Shown here piece after piece: positions 46,156-53,245 of a stretch of DNA of 64,000 nucleotides (its first letter is position 1; each line of letters starts with the position of its first letter). The position numbers were made by a program, and so were the translations under genes. The stretch comes from Heterotrichella gracilis (lineage: Eukaryota > Sar > Xanthophyceae > Tribonematales > Xanthonemataceae): the NCBI GenBank assembly GCA_032358255.1, contig JAULBX010026940.1, positions 310,001 to 374,000 of the forward strand, read 5' to 3'. A model generated the notes under the pieces. That model was given only the letters and a program-made list of their open reading frames with translations, was not told where the DNA came from and did no database searches.

Positions 46156-47371
46156 TTGTAATAGTTTTTTATTTAAAAAACAGAAAGCACTTTTGTGCTT
46201 TCTGTTTTTTTCTTTTACATTATCAAGAGCACAAATCGCTAATTATGTCAACAATGGTGGATTTGAAGATTTAACAGATTGTATAATTAATTTATCGAAT
46301 AAAACTAAATTTTGGTCTGGTATTGATACAACACAAAGAGATTATTTGATTTTAAACGAGTGTTTGAATAACGTACCATCAAATGGCTCGGATTATCAGA
46401 TGCCGAGGAGTGGTTCAGGTTATATTTTGGGAACACTCCTGTGTGATGCGAATTTTTGTAACACGACAATAAACAGAAATTATTTCAGAAATAAATTAAA
46501 AGGAAATTTAATTAACAATAAAATATATTGCGTAAAATTTTACGTAAACATCAAAAACACATCAGCTTTTGGAATTGATGGTTTTGCAGCTTATTTTGGT
46601 GACAATAACCTAGATACTATTAATTATCCCAATAAAGTATTGACTTATATCAATCCTCAAATTCAAAACTCAAATATTATTACGGATACTTTAAATTGGC
46701 AATTAGTTACAGGTACTTTTGTTGCCAACGGTAATGAAAAATATATGGTTATTGGAAATTTTAAAAGCGATATAACGACTGGAAAGGCGCAAATACAACC
46801 AACTGTTAGTTACGCTTGGAGCGATATAAACTTGGATGACGTCAGTGTAATAGATATAGACCTTCCAGCCTATGCAGGACCCGATATTTGGGGTATACCC
46901 TTTAATGCGGTTTATTTGGGCAGGCCACAGGATGTTGGAATAGATGAAGCTTGTATGTGGTATCACTTGCCAAATACAACAACAGCCATTGATACTGCTG
47001 CGGGTATTACCATTACCGTTGCAGCAACAACACAAACCTATATGGTAAAACAGGATATTTGCGGTAATATAAAATACGATACGGTGGTGGTTTATGCCAG
47101 TGGAGTTGGTTTAAGTGAACAGGAAACACTTTTAAATAGTATTAATTTGTTTCCCAATCCGGCAAATGATGAGTTAACTATTTCTTTTAATGCGCAAACA
47201 AAAATGGAGTTCTTAAACCTATCTATTTATAATACTATAGGACAATTAATAAGAGAAGAAGAAATCAGTTTTAAGAATAATCAGGCAAAATTAAAAACAG
47301 CAGAGTTACCAAACGGCGTTTATTATGTTAATTTAAAAGGAGCAAATAAACGGTTTGTAATTGCGCGCTAG
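46118..47371 (+). CDS. T9SS cargo protein, copy 1 of a tandem pair
   Basis: The 417-residue product begins in another frame inside the tail of the giant gene (ATG at 46118); a TTG at 46145 is an alternative start. A hydrophobic signal (LLCFLFFSFTLSRAQ) precedes IANYVNNGGFEDL, a carbohydrate-binding-like N-terminal strand. The middle shares AYAGPDIWGIPF and YLGRPQDVGIDEACMWYHLP with the 47711 gene. The C-terminal ~80 residues are a T9SS sorting domain (LFPNPANDELTISF to NKRFVIAR). The signal-peptide codons also form a terminator hairpin. The protein is likely surface-attached; function unknown. Confidence 0.8.
   Translation: MKALLKNWLLPINCNSFLFKKQKALLCFLFFSFTLSRAQIANYVNNGGFEDLTDCIINLSNKTKFWSGIDTTQRDYLILNECLNNVPSNGSDYQMPRSGSGYILGTLLCDANFCNTTINRNYFRNKLKGNLINNKIYCVKFYVNIKNTSAFGIDGFAAYFGDNNLDTINYPNKVLTYINPQIQNSNIITDTLNWQLVTGTFVANGNEKYMVIGNFKSDITTGKAQIQPTVSYAWSDINLDDVSVIDIDLPAYAGPDIWGIPFNAVYLGRPQDVGIDEACMWYHLPNTTTAIDTAAGITITVAATTQTYMVKQDICGNIKYDTVVVYASGVGLSEQETLLNSINLFPNPANDELTISFNAQTKMEFLNLSIYNTIGQLIREEEISFKNNQAKLKTAELPNGVYYVNLKGANKRFVIAR
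46178..46211 (+). terminator. Terminator hairpin lying inside the signal-peptide codons of the 46118 gene
   Basis: AAACAGAAAGCAC (46178-46190) pairs perfectly over 13 bases with GTGCTTTCTGTTT (46195-46207) around a TTTT loop, and the T-run continues to 46211. It starts 22 bases after the stop of the giant gene, so it looks like that gene's terminator; the same bases encode KKQKALLCFLFF of the next protein. Confidence 0.75.
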
Positions 47372-47628
47372 CACACAGAGCAATCGGCCTCAAAGAAATT
47401 CCGTACGACCTTGTTTTAATTTTCTAACCACCGGTAATTTTAAAATTAATCCAACATTTATATTTAAGCATTATCCATTTTAAAATTTCACTTGAGCCTA
47501 CGTTGTTTGAGTGAGGAACGAACGAGTTCGTAGGCGACGAAGGAAAATTAAAACACCAGGTCAAGGAATTTTTTTGCAGCCTTGATTTTTTGTTTCTTTT
47601 GTATCAAGACAAAAGAAAGGCGAAACAC
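47372..47628. repeat. Intergenic palindromic repeats between the duplicated T9SS genes
   Basis: The segment following the 46118 gene opens with CACACAGAGCAATCGGCC, which recurs after the 47711 gene. It contains GCCTACG (47496-47502) with CGTAGGC (47529-47535), and TTTCTTTTGT (47593-47602) with ACAAAAGAAA (47609-47618). The last of these is also present before the 49437 gene. No gene is visible in these 257 bases. Confidence 0.7.
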
Positions 47629-47757
47629 TGTAAATACTAGCAATTTTATTGCTAACTTAGAGTTAAATACCAAACAGGTATTTACTTAATTACTATTAAA
47701 AACAACACAAATGAAAGTATTACTAAAAAATTGGTTATTACCGATTAATTGTAATAG
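47629..47757 (+). pseudogene. Relic of the giant gene's sorting-domain tail
   Basis: The bases from 47629 to 47757 match 46034-46165, the 3' end of the giant T9SS gene plus the start of the following gene (Asn-Thr-Ser-Asn-Phe-Ile-Ala-Asn-Leu-Glu encoded at its start). A base is missing after the AAATACCAAA stretch, so the sorting-domain frame breaks, and there is no gene body upstream. It was carried along when the module tail-plus-gene was duplicated. A shorter third copy lies at 49389. Confidence 0.7.
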
Positions 47758-48988
47758 TTTTTTATATAAAAACAAGATGGGCTTTTTGCTCATCTTGTTT
47801 TTTTCATTTACAATATCAAAGGGGCAAATTGCAAACTATGTGAACAATGGCGGTTTTGAGGTGCCAAAAAGTAATAACACACAAAAGGCCAAGTATTGGG
47901 ATGCAATGGATACAACAAAGTTTGTAGGCCTTATGTATAGTGCAATTATCAGTCCCTTTTTAGTTCCTGCAAACAGTTTAACGTATCAATGGCCTAGAAG
48001 TGGAAATAACTATTTTATAACAGCGTTATATTATAAACCTAACACAGCGCAAACAGGTAGAGGTTATCCAAGGAATGTTTTAAAAGGTACTTTGCAATCA
48101 GGAAAAACTTATTGTGTTAAGTTTTATTGTAACATCACAAATAATTCCACTTACGGTGTTGATGGCCTAGGTGCTTACTTCGGTGATAATAGTACAGATA
48201 CTATTCATTACTGTATGACACCGATTACTTACTTAACGCCACAAATACAAAATCCAACAAACAATATAATTAGTGACACATTAAATTGGATTCCAATCAC
48301 CGGAACATTTGTTGCTAATGGAACAGAGAAGTATATGATCCTTGGAAATTTTAAAAGTGATAATGCTACAAATTCTGTTATGATTAATTCAACCACAACT
48401 GTAATAGCTACTGATGTAATTTATGACGATGTAAGTGTCATTGACATCGATTTACCTGCTTATGCAGGTCCGGACATTTGGGGCATACCCTTTACTACGG
48501 TTTATTTGGGCAGGCCGCAGGATGTTGGTATTGATGAAGCCTGTATCTGGTATCATTTACCAAATACAACAACAGCCATTGATACGGCGGCGGGAATTAA
48601 CGTAACAGTTGCTGCTACAACCCAAACCTATATGGTAAAACAAGATATTTGTGGTAATATAAAATACGATACCGTAATAGTTTATTCGAGTGCGGTAGGT
48701 TTTAGTGAACAGGAAACACTTTTAAATAGTATTAATTTGTTTCCGAACCCGGCAAACGATGAGTTAACTGTTTCTTTTAATGCGCAAATAAAAATGGAGT
48801 TTTTAAATCTATCTATTTATAATTCTATAGGGCAATTAATAAGAGAAGAAGCCCCGATAGCTATCGGGGTGAAGAATAATTCTATCAACATCGAAGATCT
48901 GCCAAGCGGCATTTATCTACTCAGCCTTCGACAAGCTCAGGCTTACAAATCGGGGAGCGTAAGTAAACGTTTTGTAATTGCGCGCTAG
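47711..48988 (+). CDS. T9SS cargo protein, copy 2 of the tandem pair
   Basis: The 425-residue product is a paralogue of the 46118 protein: same N-terminal extension (MKVLLKNWLLPINCNSFLY), signal (FLLILFFSFTISKGQ), NYVNNGGFE opening, middle block and T9SS sorting domain (LFPNPANDELTVSF to VSKRFVIAR). An in-frame ATG at 47777 could be an alternative start. Compared with copy 1, its sorting domain carries two in-frame insertions made of palindromic repeats (48852-48943), giving EAPIAIGVKN and SLRQAQAYKSGS. The N-terminal halves differ more than the C-terminal halves, so gene conversion or a mosaic origin is likely. Confidence 0.8.
   Translation: MKVLLKNWLLPINCNSFLYKNKMGFLLILFFSFTISKGQIANYVNNGGFEVPKSNNTQKAKYWDAMDTTKFVGLMYSAIISPFLVPANSLTYQWPRSGNNYFITALYYKPNTAQTGRGYPRNVLKGTLQSGKTYCVKFYCNITNNSTYGVDGLGAYFGDNSTDTIHYCMTPITYLTPQIQNPTNNIISDTLNWIPITGTFVANGTEKYMILGNFKSDNATNSVMINSTTTVIATDVIYDDVSVIDIDLPAYAGPDIWGIPFTTVYLGRPQDVGIDEACIWYHLPNTTTAIDTAAGINVTVAATTQTYMVKQDICGNIKYDTVIVYSSAVGFSEQETLLNSINLFPNPANDELTVSFNAQIKMEFLNLSIYNSIGQLIREEAPIAIGVKNNSINIEDLPSGIYLLSLRQAQAYKSGSVSKRFVIAR
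47769..47804 (+). terminator. Terminator hairpin inside the signal-peptide codons of the 47711 gene
   Basis: AAAACAAGATGGGC (47769-47782) pairs with GCTCATCTTGTTTT (47788-47801) over 14 bases with one G-U pair and a 5-base T loop, followed by a T-run to 47804. It occupies the same position in the reading frame as the hairpin at 46178 but has a different stem sequence. Confidence 0.7.
48852..48943 (+). repeat. Two palindromic repeats inside the 47711 sorting domain
   Basis: CCCCGATAGCTATCGGGG (48852-48869) is a perfect 18-base palindrome. TCAGCCTTCGACAAGCTCAG with the following GCT (48921-48943) is a second hairpin with AGCCT and AGGCT arms. Both types are seen as intergenic repeats in Bacteroidota; a close copy of the first is at 49334-49349. 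Confidence 0.75.
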
Positions 48989-49388
48989 CACACAGAGCAA
49001 TCGGCCTCAAAGAAATTCCGATAGATTTGTGTTTTAATTTTTCATAATCCATAAACAGTTTCAGTTCGCGTAAGCAAACAAAGTGAGCCGGCCTTTTAAA
49101 ATTTTGCGTTTAAAATCTTTTTTCTTCAAAAGCGTTGGCGAGTGCGAAGAGGGCAAACTGCTAGCGGCAGTTTGAGCCGGCAAGTGCGAAAGCCTGGCTG
49201 TTCGCGAAGCGCTTAAATCATCGGCTTGAGGAAAAATTAGATTTTAGCAAAATTTTAATAAAGCCTTGACTTTTGCCAACTTTTTGTCAAGAAAAAGTTG
49301 GTTAAAAAAAAGCCAGTGCAAAAGCTGGCTTGTCCCAATAGCTATCGGGATTGTTTCTTTTGTATCAAGACAAAAGAAAGGCGAAACA
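48989..49388. repeat. Mosaic of palindromic repeats between T9SS genes
   Basis: This 400-base stretch has no gene. It contains CAAACTGC/GCAGTTTG (49154-49174), CCAACTTTTT/AAAAAGTTGG (49276-49301), AGCCAG/CTGGCT (49311-49330), an imperfect CCCAATAGCTATCGGG palindrome (49334-49349) and TTTCTTTTGT/ACAAAAGAAA (49354-49379). The opening matches the one at 47372, and the last element matches 47593-47618. It looks like repeated insertion of small palindromic elements. Confidence 0.75.
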
Positions 49389-49436
49389 CTGCAAATACAA
49401 GCAATTTTATTGTTAACTTAGAGTTAAATATCACAA
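49389..49436 (+). pseudogene. Short third relic of the sorting-domain tail
   Basis: The bases 49389-49436 match 47629 onward and 46034 onward for about 45 bases, then diverge where the 49437 gene begins. It marks the third repetition of the tail-plus-gene module, here joined to an unrelated gene. Confidence 0.6.
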
Positions 49437-50960
49437 TTGCTGAGTAAAATAAAAAATATTCTTTTTTTAAGCGCTTTGTTTTTTAGTTTAATTACTAAAG
49501 GGCAAACTTATTTTAATAATTATTATAAAACAGGGTATAATAATACATCGAGTACACATGTATTTAATAATCCTGGTGATTCTAGTTTTACCGTATTTAA
49601 TTACGCTTACGATTCCATTACCGGTTACCAGGGTTTATATTCCACTAACATCAATAAAACGGGTGTGCTCAATTTTAAAAAAGTACTTACTTATCCCAAC
49701 TATGATTATTATTCTTATTTAAACGGTTTAAAGCAATTTATTCCGGCTACTAATTGCAGCTATTTGGGAACATCGGTTACTTATACATCCACTTTAACAA
49801 CCATATTATTTACAAAAATAAATAAAGTAACACTTGATACTATTAAAACATCCTTTTATTATGATGGTCTTTATGGCTACTACATGAATAACATCATTAA
49901 ATTTAATGATAACAAATACTATTTAATTGGCAACAAAAGCAGTTCTTCAGCGCAATGGCCCTGTGTTTTTCAATTGGATAGTAATTTAAACATTGTCACA
50001 ACTTTTACCATAGCAAATTCTTTTAACATGGGCTGCACCGCTGCGACCTATGATAATGTGAATAAAAAATTGATCCTCTGCGGCCGAAAGTATAACGCCT
50101 CTAACCATCCAAATAATGTCATTATTATTTGCGATACTTTAGGGGTTGTTTCCAATACAACACTTTATCCTACCCAACTTACTAACGCAGTATCACAATC
50201 TTTTTATTCAGGCATTGATAATACAATTGTTACAATAGGCGCGCTACAAACCAGTATTTATGGTGGTAGTTATGAAATGTACCGTTTACAGGTGTGTAAA
50301 TACGACATCAACCTTAATCCTCTTTGGAAAAAAACATACGGCAGATCATCAATCATTAATGCTTCTTATGATGCTGTTCTTAATAGTGATGGAAGTCTTG
50401 TTGTTGCTTGTGGATACAGTGACTCTACAAGTTTACCTTTAATGAATTTAGATGGTAATGGAGCGGTGTTAAAAATAAATTCTAACGGAGATAGTTTATG
50501 GATGCGACAATATAACAATTATATTACCGGCAGTTCACCAGCAAATTACTGGGAAACATTTTACGGTATAGAAAAAACGTTGGATGGTGGTTACATTTTA
50601 TGTGGTGCTATTGTAAACAAACCGCAAGGTAAAGCCTGGGTGGTTAAAACCGATAGTTTAGGTTGTATTTCTATAGGTTGTGGGAATATAATTACAGGTA
50701 TGGAAGAAATGGTAAACGAAAGTAATTTTATCTTATTCCCAAACCCCGCAAACGCTATTTTAAATATTAATTCAGGATCAGACTTTTCTAAAGTGGAAAT
50801 TATCAACGGTCTTGGGCAATTAATAAGAACTGAAGAAATAATTTTAAAAGAGCAAAAAACGTTTATTGACATTGAAGATCTACCTAACGGGGTTTACTTA
50901 TTGAATCTGAAAAGCGACAATTTACAAAGCGTTAGTAAACGATTTGTTATTTCAAGATAA
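49437..50960 (+). CDS. T9SS cargo protein, beta-propeller-like
   Basis: The 507-residue product starts at the TTG at 49437 (or CTG at 49440); no ATG precedes the signal KIKNILFLSALFFSLITKGQ. The body has repeated strands ending in aromatic and Asp residues (TVFNYAYDSITG; LDGGYILCGAIVNKPQGKAW), a pattern common in propeller proteins of Bacteroidota. The C-terminal ~75 residues are a T9SS sorting domain (LFPNPANAILNINSG to VSKRFVISR). It is the third gene in the duplicated region but its body is unrelated to copies 1 and 2. Confidence 0.8.
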   Translation: MLSKIKNILFLSALFFSLITKGQTYFNNYYKTGYNNTSSTHVFNNPGDSSFTVFNYAYDSITGYQGLYSTNINKTGVLNFKKVLTYPNYDYYSYLNGLKQFIPATNCSYLGTSVTYTSTLTTILFTKINKVTLDTIKTSFYYDGLYGYYMNNIIKFNDNKYYLIGNKSSSSAQWPCVFQLDSNLNIVTTFTIANSFNMGCTAATYDNVNKKLILCGRKYNASNHPNNVIIICDTLGVVSNTTLYPTQLTNAVSQSFYSGIDNTIVTIGALQTSIYGGSYEMYRLQVCKYDINLNPLWKKTYGRSSIINASYDAVLNSDGSLVVACGYSDSTSLPLMNLDGNGAVLKINSNGDSLWMRQYNNYITGSSPANYWETFYGIEKTLDGGYILCGAIVNKPQGKAWVVKTDSLGCISIGCGNIITGMEEMVNESNFILFPNPANAILNINSGSDFSKVEIINGLGQLIRTEEIILKEQKTFIDIEDLPNGVYLLNLKSDNLQSVSKRFVISR

Positions 50961-50969
50961 AACAATCAA

Positions 50970-52016
50970 ATGAAACATTTTTTCATATTTATACTAGTCT
51001 TAATTTTCTTTTCTAAAAACAGTCAGGCCCAAAAATATCAACCTTACGATACCAACATGGTTTGGAAGGTATTTCAAACAGGCAGCGCGTTTGCTTTTAA
51101 CAACCAATGTATAAGAACGGATGCCTATAATTATTATGTAAGAAATTACATTGTAAATAATGGCAGGTTATGGCACAAGGTGTATGCAAATGTAGTACAA
51201 GGCTACTTTATTTCTCAGCAGTTTGGCGGCATCTGCGACCCATCTATTGTTCCTGTAAATTCAACACAGTTTATAGGTATGTTCTCTAACGATACCTTAA
51301 ACAAAAAAGTTTATTTTGTGCCTACCTGGAGCTTAGCCCCCAACTTTACACCAACAAATGCTAATCTAATATTTGATTCAAATAAAAACGTTGGTGATAT
51401 TATGTCTGTTTATTCCGGCGGCGATCCATCAACAACGATTGGATTGAATTATCAAATTACGGTTATTGATTCTGTATTATTGGGAACAAAATACCATAAA
51501 CGTTTAGTAGGTATAACAACCAGCACAATGAATTATAGCCCTACCTATGCCTATTTTATTGAAGGCGTGGGTGCAAGTGGCGGTGTATTTAATAGTGCTT
51601 ATGATATTTTTAGTTACAAGTGTTCAAGGTTGGCTTGTTTTTCTAATGCTAATTATACCAAATATTACCCCGGGCAATATACCTGGAATATTGCTATTCA
51701 AAACTCACCGGGAGCTTTAAGAGATACTAATACCTGCTTTACAGCTTTGCCCTCCGGCATTATTAAAAATAATTTGAGCGAGCTATCACTAAATCTTTAT
51801 CCAAATCCTGTTAAGGATAAATTAATAGTTGAGTTTGAAAACAAAAACGCAATTAATATTCTTCTTACAAATTCATTAGGTCAACCAATACCTGTAAATT
51901 CAAAAACAATAAATTCACAACTCGAAATTAATACCAGCGAATTGCCGGATGGAATTTATTATTTAAAAGTTCAAAATAGTTCGGGGCAAAAAGTGTTTAA
52001 AGTTGTAAAAGATTAG
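50970..52016 (+). CDS. T9SS cargo protein, unknown function
   Basis: The 348-residue product has a signal peptide (LIFFSKNSQAQ). The mature part is a soluble domain with Tyr and Asn-rich strands (QFGGICDPSIVPVNSTQF, CFSNANYTKYYPGQYTW) and no recognised motif. The last ~75 residues are a T9SS sorting domain (LYPNPVKDKLIVEFEN to GQKVFKVVKD). This tail is nearly identical in DNA to that of the next gene over about 70 bases. It follows nine bases after the 49437 gene. Confidence 0.75.
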   Translation: MKHFFIFILVLIFFSKNSQAQKYQPYDTNMVWKVFQTGSAFAFNNQCIRTDAYNYYVRNYIVNNGRLWHKVYANVVQGYFISQQFGGICDPSIVPVNSTQFIGMFSNDTLNKKVYFVPTWSLAPNFTPTNANLIFDSNKNVGDIMSVYSGGDPSTTIGLNYQITVIDSVLLGTKYHKRLVGITTSTMNYSPTYAYFIEGVGASGGVFNSAYDIFSYKCSRLACFSNANYTKYYPGQYTWNIAIQNSPGALRDTNTCFTALPSGIIKNNLSELSLNLYPNPVKDKLIVEFENKNAINILLTNSLGQPIPVNSKTINSQLEINTSELPDGIYYLKVQNSSGQKVFKVVKD

Positions 52017-52064
52017 AACCCAACCTTTGATAACTTTATTACGTATTTAATTTAAAACCCGGAA

Positions 52065-52724
52065 ATGACGAAAATTAAATTAAACCTCACCATATTATTT
52101 TTTATAATTAGTTATTTAGGGCTAAATGCTCAGATGGGTATTTTAAATTTAACAATAAATCCTACTTATCCCAATACTACAAGCCAAATTAATGTAATTG
52201 CAAGTTGTGCATTTGGCCAATCTAACTGTCATTTTATAAATTCTTCTGTAACAACTAATAACGATACAATAAAAGTAATATCAAAACATCTGGTAGGGCT
52301 TTACATGGGCGGATGTTACGCTACCGACACAATTGCTATCGGCCAGCTTCCAGTAGGTAATTACACTTTAATTTTTTATTTAAAAGATTTTCAATTCAAT
52401 TCTAACTACGATATTGACACGCTTAATTTTAGTATAAATATACCAACAGGTCTTTCATCAAACACTAAAACAAACGATGTATTTAATATTTACCCAAACC
52501 CAATAAAAGATAAACTAACAATCGAGATAGAAAATAAAAGCACAGAACAGATTAATTTCAGTCTTACAAATTCATTAGGCCAACTAATAACTATCAATCC
52601 AAAAACAGTAAATTCACAACTCGAAATTAATACCAGCGAGTTGCCAAGTGGAATTTATTATTTAAAAGTTCAAAGTACTGTAGGGCAAAAAGTGTTTAAG
52701 GTTGTAAAGGATTCTGCGCTTTAG
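52065..52724 (+). CDS. Small T9SS cargo protein
   Basis: The 219-residue product has a signal peptide ending LGLNAQ. The short N-terminal domain (~120 residues) has strands and two Cys in SCAFGQSNCHF, resembling a small Ig-like fold. It ends in a T9SS sorting domain (IYPNPIKDKLTIEIEN to GQKVFKVVKD) shared with the 50970 gene. The sharing suggests recent duplication of the tail, not of the body. Function unknown. Confidence 0.75.
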   Translation: MTKIKLNLTILFFIISYLGLNAQMGILNLTINPTYPNTTSQINVIASCAFGQSNCHFINSSVTTNNDTIKVISKHLVGLYMGGCYATDTIAIGQLPVGNYTLIFYLKDFQFNSNYDIDTLNFSINIPTGLSSNTKTNDVFNIYPNPIKDKLTIEIENKSTEQINFSLTNSLGQLITINPKTVNSQLEINTSELPSGIYYLKVQSTVGQKVFKVVKDSAL

Positions 52725-52788
52725 CACACACGAACAGATAAGTAAATAGTCAAAAGCTAGTTGTAAAATTTAGTTTAAATAAATTTCA

Positions 52789-52796
52789 TAAATTTG
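52789..52796 (+). promoter_or_regulatory. Possible promoter -7 box
   Basis: TAAATTTG at 52789-52796 lies 13 bases before the ATG at 52810. No clear TTTG box is found at the usual distance. Confidence 0.35.
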
Positions 52797-52809
52797 AAAT
52801 AAAAAAAGC

Positions 52810-53238
52810 ATGAAAAATTATAAATATAATCTGGCAATAGGCCTTGTAATTTCTATAATTATTGGATGTACCATGTATATGCACGGAAATAGAAATGTCC
52901 AGATCAATACATCCAACCAACTAAACAAAACAACAGCAGTATCAAAGACCGCTGGTGATTGTAAGCGCTGTAATAAATGGGTTGCAAGCTCTGGTGTGCC
53001 GGCAATGCTGTGTAATGATTGTGGGTTTGGTAACAAAAAAGATAATTGTGTTGCCTGCGATAAATGGGTTGGTAGCACAAAAATTGCCGCTCAATTATGC
53101 AGCGATTGTGGTTTTGGCAGTAAAAAAGATAATTGCGCTAAATGCAACAAATGGATGGGCAGCACCAAAATCGAAGCTAAATTATGTAACGATTGCGGCT
53201 TTGGAAGCAAGAAAGATAATTGTGCTAAGTGTAAATAA
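52810..53238 (+). CDS. Cysteine-ribbon repeat lipoprotein
   Basis: The 142-residue product has a signal with a lipobox-like IIIGCT (Cys20) and then a 30-residue spacer. From residue 51 it consists of a 29-residue unit repeated three times plus a partial unit: CxxC at 51/54, 80/83, 109/112 and 138/141, and CNDCGFG-type CxxC at 68/71, 97/100 and 126/129. Each unit has the form CxxCNKWxxST, then LCxDCGFGxKKDN. Four cysteines per unit suggest one zinc site per unit. The DNA is repeated with period 87. I do not know the family; a secreted zinc-ribbon protein of this kind is uncommon in bacteria. Confidence 0.75.
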   Translation: MKNYKYNLAIGLVISIIIGCTMYMHGNRNVQINTSNQLNKTTAVSKTAGDCKRCNKWVASSGVPAMLCNDCGFGNKKDNCVACDKWVGSTKIAAQLCSDCGFGSKKDNCAKCNKWMGSTKIEAKLCNDCGFGSKKDNCAKCK

Positions 53239-53245
53239 CCTATAG

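Noticed and set aside
47372-49388. Insertion sequence
   Set aside because: The many inverted repeats suggest ends of a mobile element, but no transposase frame or remnant is visible in either gap.
52810-53238. CRISPR-like direct repeats
   Set aside because: The 87-base DNA repeats correspond exactly to protein repeats in a good coding frame and have no spacers.
52955-53245. Overlapping 96-residue frame on the same strand
   Set aside because: It exists only because the cysteine-ribbon gene is a DNA repeat; composition is unlike a real protein.
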